Positions 28,797 through 37,508 are shown, numbered from the stretch's first letter. The stretch is DNA of 64,000 bases from Pantoea sp. At-9b (GCF_000175935.2 NC_014837.1:2604001-2668000); one strand, 5' to 3'. Numbers and translations: made by a program. Notes: generated from the sequence alone by a model not told the origin.

Positions 28797-28828
28797 AAGC
28801 CTTCCGCCGGTCTGGTGGAAGGCCTTGT
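28797..28828 (+). terminator. Hairpin after the porin gene
   Basis: GCCTTCC / GGAAGGC, 7-bp stem, 10 nt after the stop; only a weak T-rich tail (CTTGTTG). Likely terminator between the convergent porin and glycosyltransferase genes. Confidence 0.5.
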
Positions 28829-28879
28829 TGATGATAAAGCGACTTAGCGCCTGCCGTCAGTTTCAGAGTAGTATGTTGA

Positions 28880-29767
28880 TCAGTGTCGGCTAAGTAATTC
28901 TTCGAAGAGAGAGGATGTGGTTTCATGGCTAAACTTCCGTGCGAAAAGGCACCCTGATTTCTTTATCTTCTCTATATCGCTAATATCCAATGTTCTTGGG
29001 TAATCAGGACCGGTACTCCAGTCAGTATATCTTAAGGCATCGCTAATCTTTGCTTTATCAATATGGACATCATTAATACCAATATATTTAATTAAGGTAT
29101 GAAAAAAAACCTCATCTGGAATTAGTGATTTCTTATACATTGCATAATACCATTGATTTCTTCTCAAGAAATCAACAATAACAGACACAGCCTTATAATT
29201 AAGACCAAACCACTGACTTCCCTTGTAAAAATGCCCCCCTAAGGATATGAATTCAGAATAGGCATCATTGATATAAAAAGACTTGGTTAATTTAAAAACC
29301 TGACGAAACAAAAAGTCAACGTAAGTTATTTTCTTTTTAAAGAAACAAGATGGATACTTATACCTAACTCTATCATCCGGGTTAACATAATCATTCCTTT
29401 CATCCTGAAAATGAATCAGATTAGCGTACCCCATATCTTGCAAAACATCATCAATTGCTGCTTCATCCATACATGCCAAATCATCACCAGATAATAAAAA
29501 CAAGTAATCAAAGTCATTAAGCAGCGCCTCGTCAAGGAGGGATATTGTTGCGGAAACCATACCCACCCCTCCCCAGGTAATATCATATCTCTTTCTTAAA
29601 AAAGAGACATTATTACCTTGCCTAATATCATTGAACTCATTAATGTCAGACTTGGCGTCTATATGAATTATAATTCTATTATTTTTGTTCTTTGAGAAAT
29701 AATCGACCATCATTGAAAGTGGCTTTGTGTTTTTGTGACAAAGAAAACAAAGCGTTTTTTTCATCAT
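28880..29767 (-). CDS. Core-2/I-branching-type glycosyltransferase (GT14)
   Basis: A 295-residue enzyme with the GT14 pattern: CFLCHKNTKPLSMMVDYF near the start, IIIHIDAKSD, KRYDITWGGVGMVSATISLL and DYLFLLSGDDLACM. Bacterial members add GlcNAc or xylose-type residues to surface glycans. Base composition is far more AT-rich than any other gene in the window (Lys, Asn and Ile codons rich in A/T), a strong sign of recent transfer. ATG 29767 (MMKKTL) with GAGGAG upstream is the start. It is isolated from any other glycan gene, which is odd. It may be read through from aroD upstream, though a hairpin lies between. Confidence 0.85.
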   Translation of the reverse strand: MMKKTLCFLCHKNTKPLSMMVDYFSKNKNNRIIIHIDAKSDINEFNDIRQGNNVSFLRKRYDITWGGVGMVSATISLLDEALLNDFDYLFLLSGDDLACMDEAAIDDVLQDMGYANLIHFQDERNDYVNPDDRVRYKYPSCFFKKKITYVDFLFRQVFKLTKSFYINDAYSEFISLGGHFYKGSQWFGLNYKAVSVIVDFLRRNQWYYAMYKKSLIPDEVFFHTLIKYIGINDVHIDKAKISDALRYTDWSTGPDYPRTLDISDIEKIKKSGCLFARKFSHETTSSLFEELLSRH

Positions 29768-29924
29768 TTTCACTCCTCTACCATGTGGACCGACAACATA
29801 AACAAATCCCAAGGCCTTAGCTCTTCATTACGCTTAATTCGTCTTTTATAACCAGATAAAATACCTCTTAGAGATTGTAAATCCGATGTATACGTGTTTT
29901 TTGCATAACGTTAAAATGATAGAT

Positions 29925-29957
29925 GACACCTTGTATAATCCTTACGCAAGGTGTCTT
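29925..29957 (-). terminator. Hairpin between aroD and the GT14 gene
   Basis: GACACCTTG / CAAGGTGTC, 9-bp perfect stem with a 13-nt loop, just beyond the aroD stop. No strong T-run on the minus side (ATCTATCATTTT). Confidence 0.5.
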
Positions 29958-29964
29958 GTTATGA

Positions 29965-30849
29965 TTAATGGCCGTTCAGCGCCACGTCAACTGTTTTCAG
30001 TACCTGATGCAACTGCGCCGCATCCACCTGGCCCGGTGCCGACGCCGTACCGATCATGCCGAAGGTCAGATCATCGCCAAATACTTCACCGGAAAGTCGT
30101 GAAATCGCGCCCAGACCACCCATTGACATGGTCAGCAGCGGTTTGCGCGAGTAGTTATTGCGGATCTGCGCGGTCGCATCCATCAGTTTCACCACATCAC
30201 CCGAATCATGTGGCATGGTGGCGATTTTCAGAATATCCGCACCCATACTGTCCTGCTTGCGCAGACGCGCAACAATCTCGCTGGTGGCCGGGGTTTTCTG
30301 GAAATCATGACTGGACATCACCACTTTAATGCCAGCGGCATGAGCAGCAGTGACCACCTGATGAATCACCGCCGGATCGCGGAACATCTCTACATCGAGA
30401 ATATCGATAAAGTGATCTTTAATCAGTGCCAGATAGAGCTGGCCATACGCCTTATCGCTGATGGCTTTCGCCCCACCTTCAGACTGGGTGCGGAAAGTCA
30501 GGATCAACGGTTTACCCTGTACTTCTGCGGCCACCTGCTTGCCTAACGCACCCACTTGCGCGGCATCGGTGGCAAAATTCAGGTAATCAATGCGGTATTC
30601 AATCAAATCGGCATCCGGGTTAGCACCGATGACTTTAGCCTGGGCCAGAACCTGGTCTGCCGTCGCGCCGGTGGTCGGGATAATCACTTTCGGCATACCT
30701 TCGCCAATGGTGGTTTGGCGAATGGTGATCGGTTGGGCGTGGCGTACATTGACGGCAGCAGCCGGTGCGCTGGTGGCGGCAGTGGCGTTGGTTACACTTG
30801 GCAAGGCCAACAGCAGAGAAAGGGCTAATACACTCTTATGCAAATTCAT
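29965..30849 (-). CDS. aroD: Exported type I 3-dehydroquinate dehydratase
   Basis: A 294-residue protein. Residues 1-23 form a clear Sec signal peptide (SVLALSLLLALPSVTNATA), absent from biosynthetic AroD, so the enzyme should act in the periplasm. The catalytic type I residues are intact: His181 in MSSHDF and the Schiff-base Lys208 in DILKIATMP; EYRIDYL, LTFRTQSEGG and SAPGQ are also family marks. It converts 3-dehydroquinate to 3-dehydroshikimate. Periplasmic relatives are known from quinate catabolism (QuiB of Acinetobacter). It is the last gene of the ubiD-ubiX-DUF554-beta-helix run. ATG 30849 with AGGAACA upstream. Confidence 0.9.
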   Translation of the reverse strand: MNLHKSVLALSLLLALPSVTNATAATSAPAAAVNVRHAQPITIRQTTIGEGMPKVIIPTTGATADQVLAQAKVIGANPDADLIEYRIDYLNFATDAAQVGALGKQVAAEVQGKPLILTFRTQSEGGAKAISDKAYGQLYLALIKDHFIDILDVEMFRDPAVIHQVVTAAHAAGIKVVMSSHDFQKTPATSEIVARLRKQDSMGADILKIATMPHDSGDVVKLMDATAQIRNNYSRKPLLTMSMGGLGAISRLSGEVFGDDLTFGMIGTASAPGQVDAAQLHQVLKTVDVALNGH

Positions 30850-30988
30850 GGGTTGTTCCTGTTTCGCTAATGACACACCTGACTGGATAAGATCAGCCGT
30901 GGGGCTGTCTCTTTCCGGTCGGTTTATTTTTTTAGTTGCAGATGAATGCCGTCAGGTAATGCTGTGTCGCAGCTCACTCAGGAAAGGA

Positions 30989-32530
30989 TTATTGCATCGG
31001 GGCTGGTTTACTTAACGGTGAAGTAGCACCGTCGGCGGTGGTGGCCGTCGATGTCACATTTGCCACCTGCAAATCCACGCTCACCGGGGTTTGATAATGG
31101 ATGGTGCCCTTGCCTTGCGCATTAATAGCGACCATCTGATAGCCGAGGAAATGCTCCGCTTCGTCCATCGTTGCTTTGCTGTTCGAGAAGAACTCAATCC
31201 GGTAGGCGGTATTGGCTTCCCCTTGTACACTGCCGTCAATGGTCAGCGTATTCTGATGACGCACAACATGGGTAATAGCGGGCGCATGCTGATCTTTATT
31301 CGGTGTCGCTTCACAACCGGCTACGTTGCCATCAATGGCGCAGATTTTTTCCAGTTTGCTGGTGTCGTTGCTGATACCGCCGCCACGATTACCGATAAAC
31401 GCCGCATGTTCGAGGCCTGGTACATTAAATACAATCGCCCCGGCATAACCCGGCAGACAACTGCCCCCGGCAAAGCAACGCTTAACGTCCTTGCCGTTGT
31501 CGATCATAATATTTTCGGTAATCCGGTTAATCGCTGGCCCGGTGATCCGGTTAATCCCAAAGCTGCCGTCTTTACCTGGCTCACCCTGCGGACGGACCGA
31601 AACCGCCACACGGTTGCCAGTCATAATATTTCCAGCGACCACGTTGCCTGTGCCGCTTAAGGTCACGGCGGAAGAGAGATTGGTGAAGGTATTATCGGCA
31701 ATATAGTTGCGATTACCCCAGTTGAGTTGCACCCCGTCGGAATAATTCTCAAAGTGATTGTGAATCACTTCGTTGTCATTCCCCCATAGCATCTCCAGAC
31801 CCTGCGATGGCTCCTGATTATGCACGCTGTCGGTGGTGATAAAGTTATCCGCAATCAGGTTGAACGAAGCACCACGGGTGGCTTCCATCGCATCACCATT
31901 ATTAATAAAGGTATTGCGGATAATTTTATTACGTTCTGTGGTGGTCGCCGTTGAGTTACCTTTACCATCATCACCGGTCAACATAATACCGGCACCACCG
32001 TGATTGCCAACGATACGGTTATCTTCAATCACGTTGTTTTTGGCGCGATTCACCAGAATCCCGATACAGAAATTACGCACTTCGACCCCTTGCAGGGTGA
32101 CATCATGCGTATCACGTAATACTAAACCCGGCATGGTGGTGGTACGCACATTGGCACCGTACTGGCCTGGTACCGCTCCCGGACAAGATTGTGGGTCCAC
32201 GCCTTTAATATAACCCGAACCGTCGATGGCGACATATTTCCCCTGTTTGAGGAAATCGGTATTAATAATTTCCACCGGACCTTTAATTTCCGGCAGCGGC
32301 TTGTTGGGTTTGATAATCAGTGGCTGATTGTTAGTGGATTGTAATTCAATTCGATAGTGCCCGGGATTTTGATTATTTGTTTCCAGCGCCCAGCGCAGCG
32401 TACCCTGGCTGCCATCATCGGCGGAAGAAGTCACCCGTAATACTTCGATACCTTGTGTTGCGTTATCTACGGCATACGCGGCCAGTGGCAATAGCAAGGC
32501 CATTGCACAGGCAATTTTATTTTTAATCAT
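30989..32530 (-). CDS. Exported right-handed beta-helix protein, probable 3-dehydroshikimate dehydratase (QuiC-like)
   Basis: A 513-residue protein with a 20-residue signal peptide (CAMALLLPLAAYA). Residues ~130-370 show parallel beta-helix repeats with N-ladders (NNVIEDNRIVGN; RNKIIRNTFINNGD; NYIADNTFTNLS; GNVVAGNIMTGN). Beta-helix proteins can be lyases or binding proteins. Lying beside a periplasmic dehydroquinate dehydratase, it is best explained as the next step, 3-dehydroshikimate to protocatechuate, as for the periplasmic QuiC of Acinetobacter. That function is inference from context; a polysaccharide lyase role is the alternative. The gap to aroD is 139 nt. Confidence 0.75.
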   Translation of the reverse strand: MIKNKIACAMALLLPLAAYAVDNATQGIEVLRVTSSADDGSQGTLRWALETNNQNPGHYRIELQSTNNQPLIIKPNKPLPEIKGPVEIINTDFLKQGKYVAIDGSGYIKGVDPQSCPGAVPGQYGANVRTTTMPGLVLRDTHDVTLQGVEVRNFCIGILVNRAKNNVIEDNRIVGNHGGAGIMLTGDDGKGNSTATTTERNKIIRNTFINNGDAMEATRGASFNLIADNFITTDSVHNQEPSQGLEMLWGNDNEVIHNHFENYSDGVQLNWGNRNYIADNTFTNLSSAVTLSGTGNVVAGNIMTGNRVAVSVRPQGEPGKDGSFGINRITGPAINRITENIMIDNGKDVKRCFAGGSCLPGYAGAIVFNVPGLEHAAFIGNRGGGISNDTSKLEKICAIDGNVAGCEATPNKDQHAPAITHVVRHQNTLTIDGSVQGEANTAYRIEFFSNSKATMDEAEHFLGYQMVAINAQGKGTIHYQTPVSVDLQVANVTSTATTADGATSPLSKPAPMQ

Positions 32531-32638
32531 GATGAATTCCGATCTGACTAACGTTGCCGGAAATGCATACCCACCCTTTCCGGCCCCTGGCTTTACGACT
32601 TTTCCATCCCCGGTTTAATTATTTTTTATCCTCCTGAA

Positions 32639-33358
32639 TTAAAAGAAGCTGGTCCATAAAGAAGAAATCGGCATCGCCAGTACCAAAGCTGGCAGCATAT
32701 TGGCGACCGGGAAGATTTTAATGCCGCAAATTCTGAAACCTGTCGCGAACATTAAAACACCCCCCACCGCCGAGAAGTCCGCCTGCATGGCGGGCGTGGT
32801 CAACGGCAGAATAAACACCGCGCCATAGGCGAGTAGCAACTGAATGATCAGCTGAGGAACAGCGACCACCGCGACCGCAAATCCGAGCGATGTGGCAAAA
32901 ATCGCGGCAGTGAACAGATCCAGGAACGATTTTGCAATCAGTACGCTGGTGTCGCCGGTCATGCCTTCATGCATCGATCCGAAAATCCCGGTGCCACTGG
33001 CGCAGAACAACACGATGATCGCCACATAACTTTGCAGGAACTGCTCCTGCGACTCTTTATCCTGCGCGCCGGAACTGACGAACATCTCCACCAGACCTCG
33101 CGCTTTACTGCCCAGTTTGCCGATACCTTTTTCCAGGTAACAGAGTTCTCCCAGCAGTGCACCCAGGATCACCGACAGCACCATCACCGGCATATGACTG
33201 ACCTTCACCACCAGCACAATCCCCATACACATCGAGGCTGCACCGAAGATCAGCGGCATGGAGGTTCTGATACGTTCCGGCAGACGCGAACTGAGCACCG
33301 CACCGACAATGCCGCCGATCAGCACCGCAGAGCCATTAATATAGGGTCCAATAATCAC
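32639..33358 (-). CDS. DUF554 (YqgA-like) membrane protein
   Basis: A 239-residue protein with about seven membrane segments (GSAVLIGGIVGAVLSSRL; LIFGAASMCMGIVLVVKV; LLAYGAVFILPL). The family is a putative transporter of unknown substrate. Its start overlaps the ubiX stop by 4 nt, so it belongs to the decarboxylase operon. In that setting it could move the aromatic acid in or the catechol product out; this is inference only. Confidence 0.85.
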   Translation of the reverse strand: MIIGPYINGSAVLIGGIVGAVLSSRLPERIRTSMPLIFGAASMCMGIVLVVKVSHMPVMVLSVILGALLGELCYLEKGIGKLGSKARGLVEMFVSSGAQDKESQEQFLQSYVAIIVLFCASGTGIFGSMHEGMTGDTSVLIAKSFLDLFTAAIFATSLGFAVAVVAVPQLIIQLLLAYGAVFILPLTTPAMQADFSAVGGVLMFATGFRICGIKIFPVANMLPALVLAMPISSLWTSFF

Positions 33359-33975
33359 GATTTATTACTCCTGGTCATTAAAGTCACGTCTTCTCCCCAG
33401 CGCGGCAGATCGGCACAATCCAGATCCATCAGCCCCAGAGCACGTGCCACGCTGTGCGCGATAATCTCTTCAACACTTTGCGGCCTGGCGTAGAGCGCAG
33501 GCACCGGCGGAAACACAATCGCACCGGATTCCGTCGCCTGTTGCATATTACGGATATGCCCGAGATGGAGCGGGGTTTCCCGCACCATTAATACCAGGCG
33601 ACGGCGTTCTTTCAACACCACATCTGCTGCACGCGTCAGCAGATTATCGGTCAGGCCATTGGCGATAGCCGCCAGGGTATGCATCGAACAGGGTGCCACC
33701 AGCATGCCAAGGGTGCGGAACGATCCGCTGGCAATGGCCGCACCCACCGCACGGATGGGATAAACCACATCGGCCATATCCGCGACATCTTCGGCGGAGA
33801 GGTTGGTTTCATGTTCGCGATTGAGATGACCGGCCGGGGAGATCACCAGATGGCTCTCCACCTCCAGCTGACGTAAATAACGTAATGCCTGTACGCCATA
33901 CGAGAAACCGGACGCACCGCTAATGCCAACAATCACCCGTGGTTTACTGTTGGTTCGACTCACAGACCCTGACAT
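33355..33975 (-). CDS. ubiX: Flavin prenyltransferase, UbiX/Pad1 family
   Basis: A 206-residue enzyme that makes prenylated FMN, the cofactor of UbiD-type decarboxylases. The flavin-binding GISGASGFSYGV (residues ~17-28), the APCSMHTLAAIANGLTDNLLTRAADV stretch and the LMVRETPLH motif match the family. An AGGAGG site four nt before the ATG is excellent. It lies 9 nt after the UbiD gene and so serves that enzyme rather than ubiquinone synthesis. A specialised paralogue of chromosomal ubiX is likely. Confidence 0.93.
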   Translation of the reverse strand: MSGSVSRTNSKPRVIVGISGASGFSYGVQALRYLRQLEVESHLVISPAGHLNREHETNLSAEDVADMADVVYPIRAVGAAIASGSFRTLGMLVAPCSMHTLAAIANGLTDNLLTRAADVVLKERRRLVLMVRETPLHLGHIRNMQQATESGAIVFPPVPALYARPQSVEEIIAHSVARALGLMDLDCADLPRWGEDVTLMTRSNKS

Positions 33976-33984
33976 GCTGCCTCC

Positions 33985-35472
33985 TTATTTCTTGTTAAAA
34001 CCTGGGATAAAGCGATTCACATCCACTTCGAGAAATTCGCTGCGATGGAAATTCGCTTTCAGGTGGTAAGGCACGGTGCAGTCAAAGATGGTTTTGCAGG
34101 CAATACCGTGATCGCGCACTGACGGGCTGTAGGCCGGGTCAGAGGACGGATCGAGCGGATGGCAGCGGACACCCGGAATAAACACGGTATCGACATCGCC
34201 CTGGTAACGGGTCGTCATCGCCCAGACCACATCGTTGATATCGAACACATCGACGTCTTCATCCACCAGCATCACATGTTTCAGTTCAGAGAAGGCGGAG
34301 AACGCCAGCAGCGCGGCCTGACGCTGACGACCTTCGTCTGCCGGGGTGCGTTTTTTCACCTGCAACACGGCCAGATACTTGCCGGTGCCTGGTGTCGGGC
34401 AGTGTACGGTCTGCACGAATCCCGGCAGCGCACGTTCTACCATCTGCAAAATACTGGCTTCGGTCGGGATACCGGCCATGTTGGTGTGTTCATCGCTTGG
34501 GCCGATACAGGTTTGCAGAATCGGTGAACGACGATGGGTAATGGCTTTGACTTTGATCACTGGCACCTGAGCCTGTGCCGCACCGGTGTAGCCAGGGAAT
34601 TCTGGCATTGCTTTACCGGAATTGGTGTTCTGGTCTTCACGTACACGCACACCTGGCAGCAATTCGCCTTCAATCACCACTTCGGCGTTAGCGATAGCGC
34701 GCGCGTTAACCGTCAGACATTCAGCGAGCTCAACCGCCTGATTACGCAGGCTACCGGCGATGGACAATTCATCAAAGCCCAGCGGCGTTGTTGGCGGCTC
34801 AAAACAGGCACCAATCTCAATCGCCGGATCGACACCGATACTGATAGAGATCGGCAGCGGTTTACCGGCCGCTTCAGCTTTCTGGCGGAAAGTATCCAGG
34901 TGACGGCCTGGCACGAAATACATCGAGATTTCGTCTTTGCTCTGCACACACAGACGGTGAATGGTGACGTCGTGTTCACCGGTTTCCGGGTCCGCGGCGT
35001 AGCACATGCCCAGTGTGAAATAAGGGCCGGCATCTTCCGGGGTGTTGGTTGGCGCAGGCAGGATTTTCAGGATATCGAAGTCCGGGTCGGTCGCCAGATG
35101 CACCACTTCCTGGGAGACGGCTTTTTCACGCGGAATAACAATCGGCGCGATGGGGTTGGCCACAGAATCCTTCAGCATAAACGCCAGATTTTCGGGTGTG
35201 GTACCAAACAGGCGTGCCACGCGTTTACGCGAAGACAGCAGGCCGATCAGCACACGCATATCGTTGTAGCCTTTGATTTTGTTGAAAATCATCGCCGGGC
35301 CGATTTGCGTTGGACGTTTTACCGTGCCGTGTGCGCCGACATAACGATACACGCCGGATAATTCCGCGATCGGGTCTACAGGTTCATCGGTATAGATCAA
35401 TTCATCATCGTACTGGCTCAATACCTCCAGCGCGGAACGTAAATCGGTGACTTTCGTTTGCTTCTCAGACAT
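33985..35472 (-). CDS. UbiD-family hydroxybenzoate decarboxylase (protocatechuate/gallate type)
   Basis: A 495-residue prenyl-FMN dependent decarboxylase. By recalled similarity it is closest to AroY of Klebsiella (protocatechuate decarboxylase) and LpdC of Lactobacillus (gallate decarboxylase): GVYRYVGAHGTVKRPTQIGP, TNTPEDAGPYFTLG, TIHRLCVQSKDE, NTNSGKAMPEFPGY, MAGIPTEASILQMV and LVDEDVDVFDINDVVW. The product would be catechol or pyrogallol. It is the first gene of the minus-strand operon and divergent from the LysR gene. ATG 35472 is preceded by GAGGG. The exact substrate is not fixed by sequence alone. Confidence 0.88.
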   Translation of the reverse strand: MSEKQTKVTDLRSALEVLSQYDDELIYTDEPVDPIAELSGVYRYVGAHGTVKRPTQIGPAMIFNKIKGYNDMRVLIGLLSSRKRVARLFGTTPENLAFMLKDSVANPIAPIVIPREKAVSQEVVHLATDPDFDILKILPAPTNTPEDAGPYFTLGMCYAADPETGEHDVTIHRLCVQSKDEISMYFVPGRHLDTFRQKAEAAGKPLPISISIGVDPAIEIGACFEPPTTPLGFDELSIAGSLRNQAVELAECLTVNARAIANAEVVIEGELLPGVRVREDQNTNSGKAMPEFPGYTGAAQAQVPVIKVKAITHRRSPILQTCIGPSDEHTNMAGIPTEASILQMVERALPGFVQTVHCPTPGTGKYLAVLQVKKRTPADEGRQRQAALLAFSAFSELKHVMLVDEDVDVFDINDVVWAMTTRYQGDVDTVFIPGVRCHPLDPSSDPAYSPSVRDHGIACKTIFDCTVPYHLKANFHRSEFLEVDVNRFIPGFNKK

Positions 35473-35644
35473 CTCAATGTCCCTCTTCGTCGTGGTAATC
35501 GGTGATGCATCGGCGCAGACAGGCGCTGGCACACCTTGAGAACAACAGGAGCGAATTCAGTGGCATAGAACCGGCACCTCCCGTCGTTGCCCCCACAGTT
35601 TTAGAGGATCACTGATAAGAGTCCAATAATAATACCTGGCGCTT

Positions 35645-35663
35645 TGATAAAGAGTTATTATCA
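35645..35663. promoter_or_regulatory. Candidate LysR operator between ubiD and lysR
   Basis: TGATAA-N7-TTATCA, a 19-bp dyad with the T-N11-A core usual for LysR regulators, 22 nt before the lysR start. A second half-site CTGATAA lies at 35612-35618. Typical position for autorepression and activation of the divergent operon. Confidence 0.5.
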
Positions 35664-35684
35664 GCAAAAAGCAGGAGAACACCG

Positions 35685-36572
35685 ATGGATTACCGACATT
35701 TGCACGCCTTTGTAGTCCTGGCGGAGGAGCTGCATTTTGGCAAGGCGGCACTGCGTCTGAACATCGCCCAACCGGCGTTGAGCCAGTACATCAAGGCGCT
35801 GGAGAAGGAGTTGGATCTGGCGCTGTTTACCCGCGACCGGCGGCACGTGGCACTGACCTTTGAAGGCGAGCAACTGGTGGAGGAGGCGCGCATTGCGTCC
35901 AGTCATTACGCGAAATTTCGTGAAAACGCGCGCAGTTTGCGGCTGGGTTATCGTGGGCAGATTAAACTTGGCTATGTTGGTTCTTCAATACTCGATCCGG
36001 CGCTGACACTGTTAATTAATGGTTATCGTAAGCGTAAACCCGGCATCGATATCGTGATTGAAGAACGCAATGTTCACGAACAACTTACACTTCTGTTAAC
36101 TAATCAAATAGATATCGCCCTGGTTCGTTCACCGGTGCCACGATATGATCATCTGGAATATCTCGATCTCGCCACCCGCCCATTAATTGCCGTGTTACCG
36201 CGCAGCCATGCGCTGGCATCCCAGCCACGAATTGCGTTGTCGCAACTGGCTGCTGACCCTTTTTTGATGCAGGAAGATCCGCCTGGTGTGGGACTTGGCT
36301 GGTCGGCACTGCATGCCTGCCAGCAGGCCGGGTTTGTGCCACAAAAGATTCAGCCAACGCGTGATGTCTCGGTGGCAATCGGTCTGGTGTCGATGGGAAT
36401 GGGGGTAACGCTGGTGCCGGAAACCCAGCGTTCCGTGATGATACCGGACGTTGCCTACTGCTTTTTGCAGGATCAGCATGCCACCTCGACGCTGACCATG
36501 AGCTGGCAGCGGGAGATAAAGAATAAGGCATTACATGACTTTATCCAGTTTGCCCGTGAGCTGACGCAGTAA
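35685..36572 (+). CDS. LysR-family transcriptional regulator
   Basis: A 295-residue LTTR with an N-terminal winged HTH (ELHFGKAALRLNIAQPALSQYIKALE) and a periplasmic-binding-like effector domain from about residue 90. It is transcribed away from the decarboxylase operon and shares a 212-bp promoter region with it, the classic arrangement for an aromatic-acid-responsive activator. AGGAGAAC lies before ATG 35685. The effector is presumably the decarboxylase substrate or a pathway intermediate. Confidence 0.92.
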   Translation: MDYRHLHAFVVLAEELHFGKAALRLNIAQPALSQYIKALEKELDLALFTRDRRHVALTFEGEQLVEEARIASSHYAKFRENARSLRLGYRGQIKLGYVGSSILDPALTLLINGYRKRKPGIDIVIEERNVHEQLTLLLTNQIDIALVRSPVPRYDHLEYLDLATRPLIAVLPRSHALASQPRIALSQLAADPFLMQEDPPGVGLGWSALHACQQAGFVPQKIQPTRDVSVAIGLVSMGMGVTLVPETQRSVMIPDVAYCFLQDQHATSTLTMSWQREIKNKALHDFIQFARELTQ

Positions 36573-36627
36573 GGCGATGGTGTTCGTTTGATGGCACACG
36601 CACGGACTGAGTGCGCAACAGCTGAAT

Positions 36628-36654
36628 TACAGTTTGTCAGCGCGTTGCCGATAT
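36628..36654 (+). promoter_or_regulatory. Near-consensus sigma-28 (FliA) promoter before the LprI-like gene
   Basis: TACAGTTT, exactly 11 nt, then GCCGATAT: 7 of 8 matches in each element to TAAAGTTT-N11-GCCGATAA. The start would fall near 36661, 23 nt before the ATG. It is a better match than the promoter of the chemoreceptor at 10904. Confidence 0.7.
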
Positions 36655-36683
36655 AACGGAGAGAATCTATCAATCAGGGAATA

Positions 36684-37499
36684 ATGATGTCTCTCCAGCG
36701 TAATCTCCTGGCTTCATTGCTGTTACTCGGTGCCGCTTCTCCGGCGCTGGCCGCCTCGTTTGACTGCAACCGTGCCAGCACGCCGCAGGAAAAACTGATT
36801 TGCCAGACCCCGCAGCTATCGTCTCTGGACGAAACCTTAGCCAACGTTTATCACCAAAAGATGTCTGGCCTTGCGGCGGCTGATGCGGTGCAGCTAAAAC
36901 AATCACAACGCGAATGGCTGAAACAACTCCGCAGTCACGGCACCGATGTTGACCAATTACAGACGGCATACCAGCAACGCATCGCGGCACTCAACATCAC
37001 AGCGGCCTCCCCTGCGGCTGTAAGCAAAGCACCCGCCACAGATGCGCCACAAGCACCGGTGCAATCTGCGCCAGAGCTGCCGATCACCACGGCTCATTAT
37101 GTTTACCAGCCAGGTTCTGTCATACCGGAACCCTACACTCCGCCGCCTAACACCGGTGTCAGCCACATAATGCCTGAAGGTCGTGTGATTATCCGCACCG
37201 GCACCTACCGTTGTGGCTTCAATAATATCCCGGACCCGGCTAACGGTACTGCCTACACCCTGGTTTCTCTTCAGGTGGGAACGGACCGCATCAATATGCT
37301 TAATCAACATTTCGCATTGGTGCAGATTAAGCATCAGCCTTATGACCACACCCGAAGTGTTCCCGCATTTATGGTGAAGGAATTCCGTTCGGCTGATAAC
37401 CAGACCATCATCACCCATCAATTCGATGAATTTCGTCTGCTGTTCATTGGTGTCATTAAGGGCAAAAAAGCCATGACGGAGTGCGAGTTTGAACACTAA
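36684..37499 (+). CDS. Exported protein with LprI-like (DUF1311) domain
   Basis: A 271-residue protein (start ATG 36684 or the next ATG). Signal peptide NLLASLLLLGAASPALA, then a ~70-residue cysteine-paired domain (FDCNRASTPQEKLICQTPQLSSLDETL; LKQSQREWLKQ) of the type found in lysozyme inhibitor LprI and many periplasmic proteins. A Pro/Ala linker follows (residues ~110-140), then a C-terminal domain of unknown type with two or three cysteines (TYRCGFNNIPD; TECEFEH). The gene has its own likely sigma-28 promoter, so it may be made with late flagellar genes. The function is unknown. Confidence 0.85.
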   Translation: MMSLQRNLLASLLLLGAASPALAASFDCNRASTPQEKLICQTPQLSSLDETLANVYHQKMSGLAAADAVQLKQSQREWLKQLRSHGTDVDQLQTAYQQRIAALNITAASPAAVSKAPATDAPQAPVQSAPELPITTAHYVYQPGSVIPEPYTPPPNTGVSHIMPEGRVIIRTGTYRCGFNNIPDPANGTAYTLVSLQVGTDRINMLNQHFALVQIKHQPYDHTRSVPAFMVKEFRSADNQTIITHQFDEFRLLFIGVIKGKKAMTECEFEH

Positions 37500-37508
37500 C
37501 GCGCAGGT

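Noticed and set aside
34534..35361. 275-codon plus-strand frame over the UbiD gene
   Set aside because: Antisense shadow of a strongly recognisable decarboxylase.
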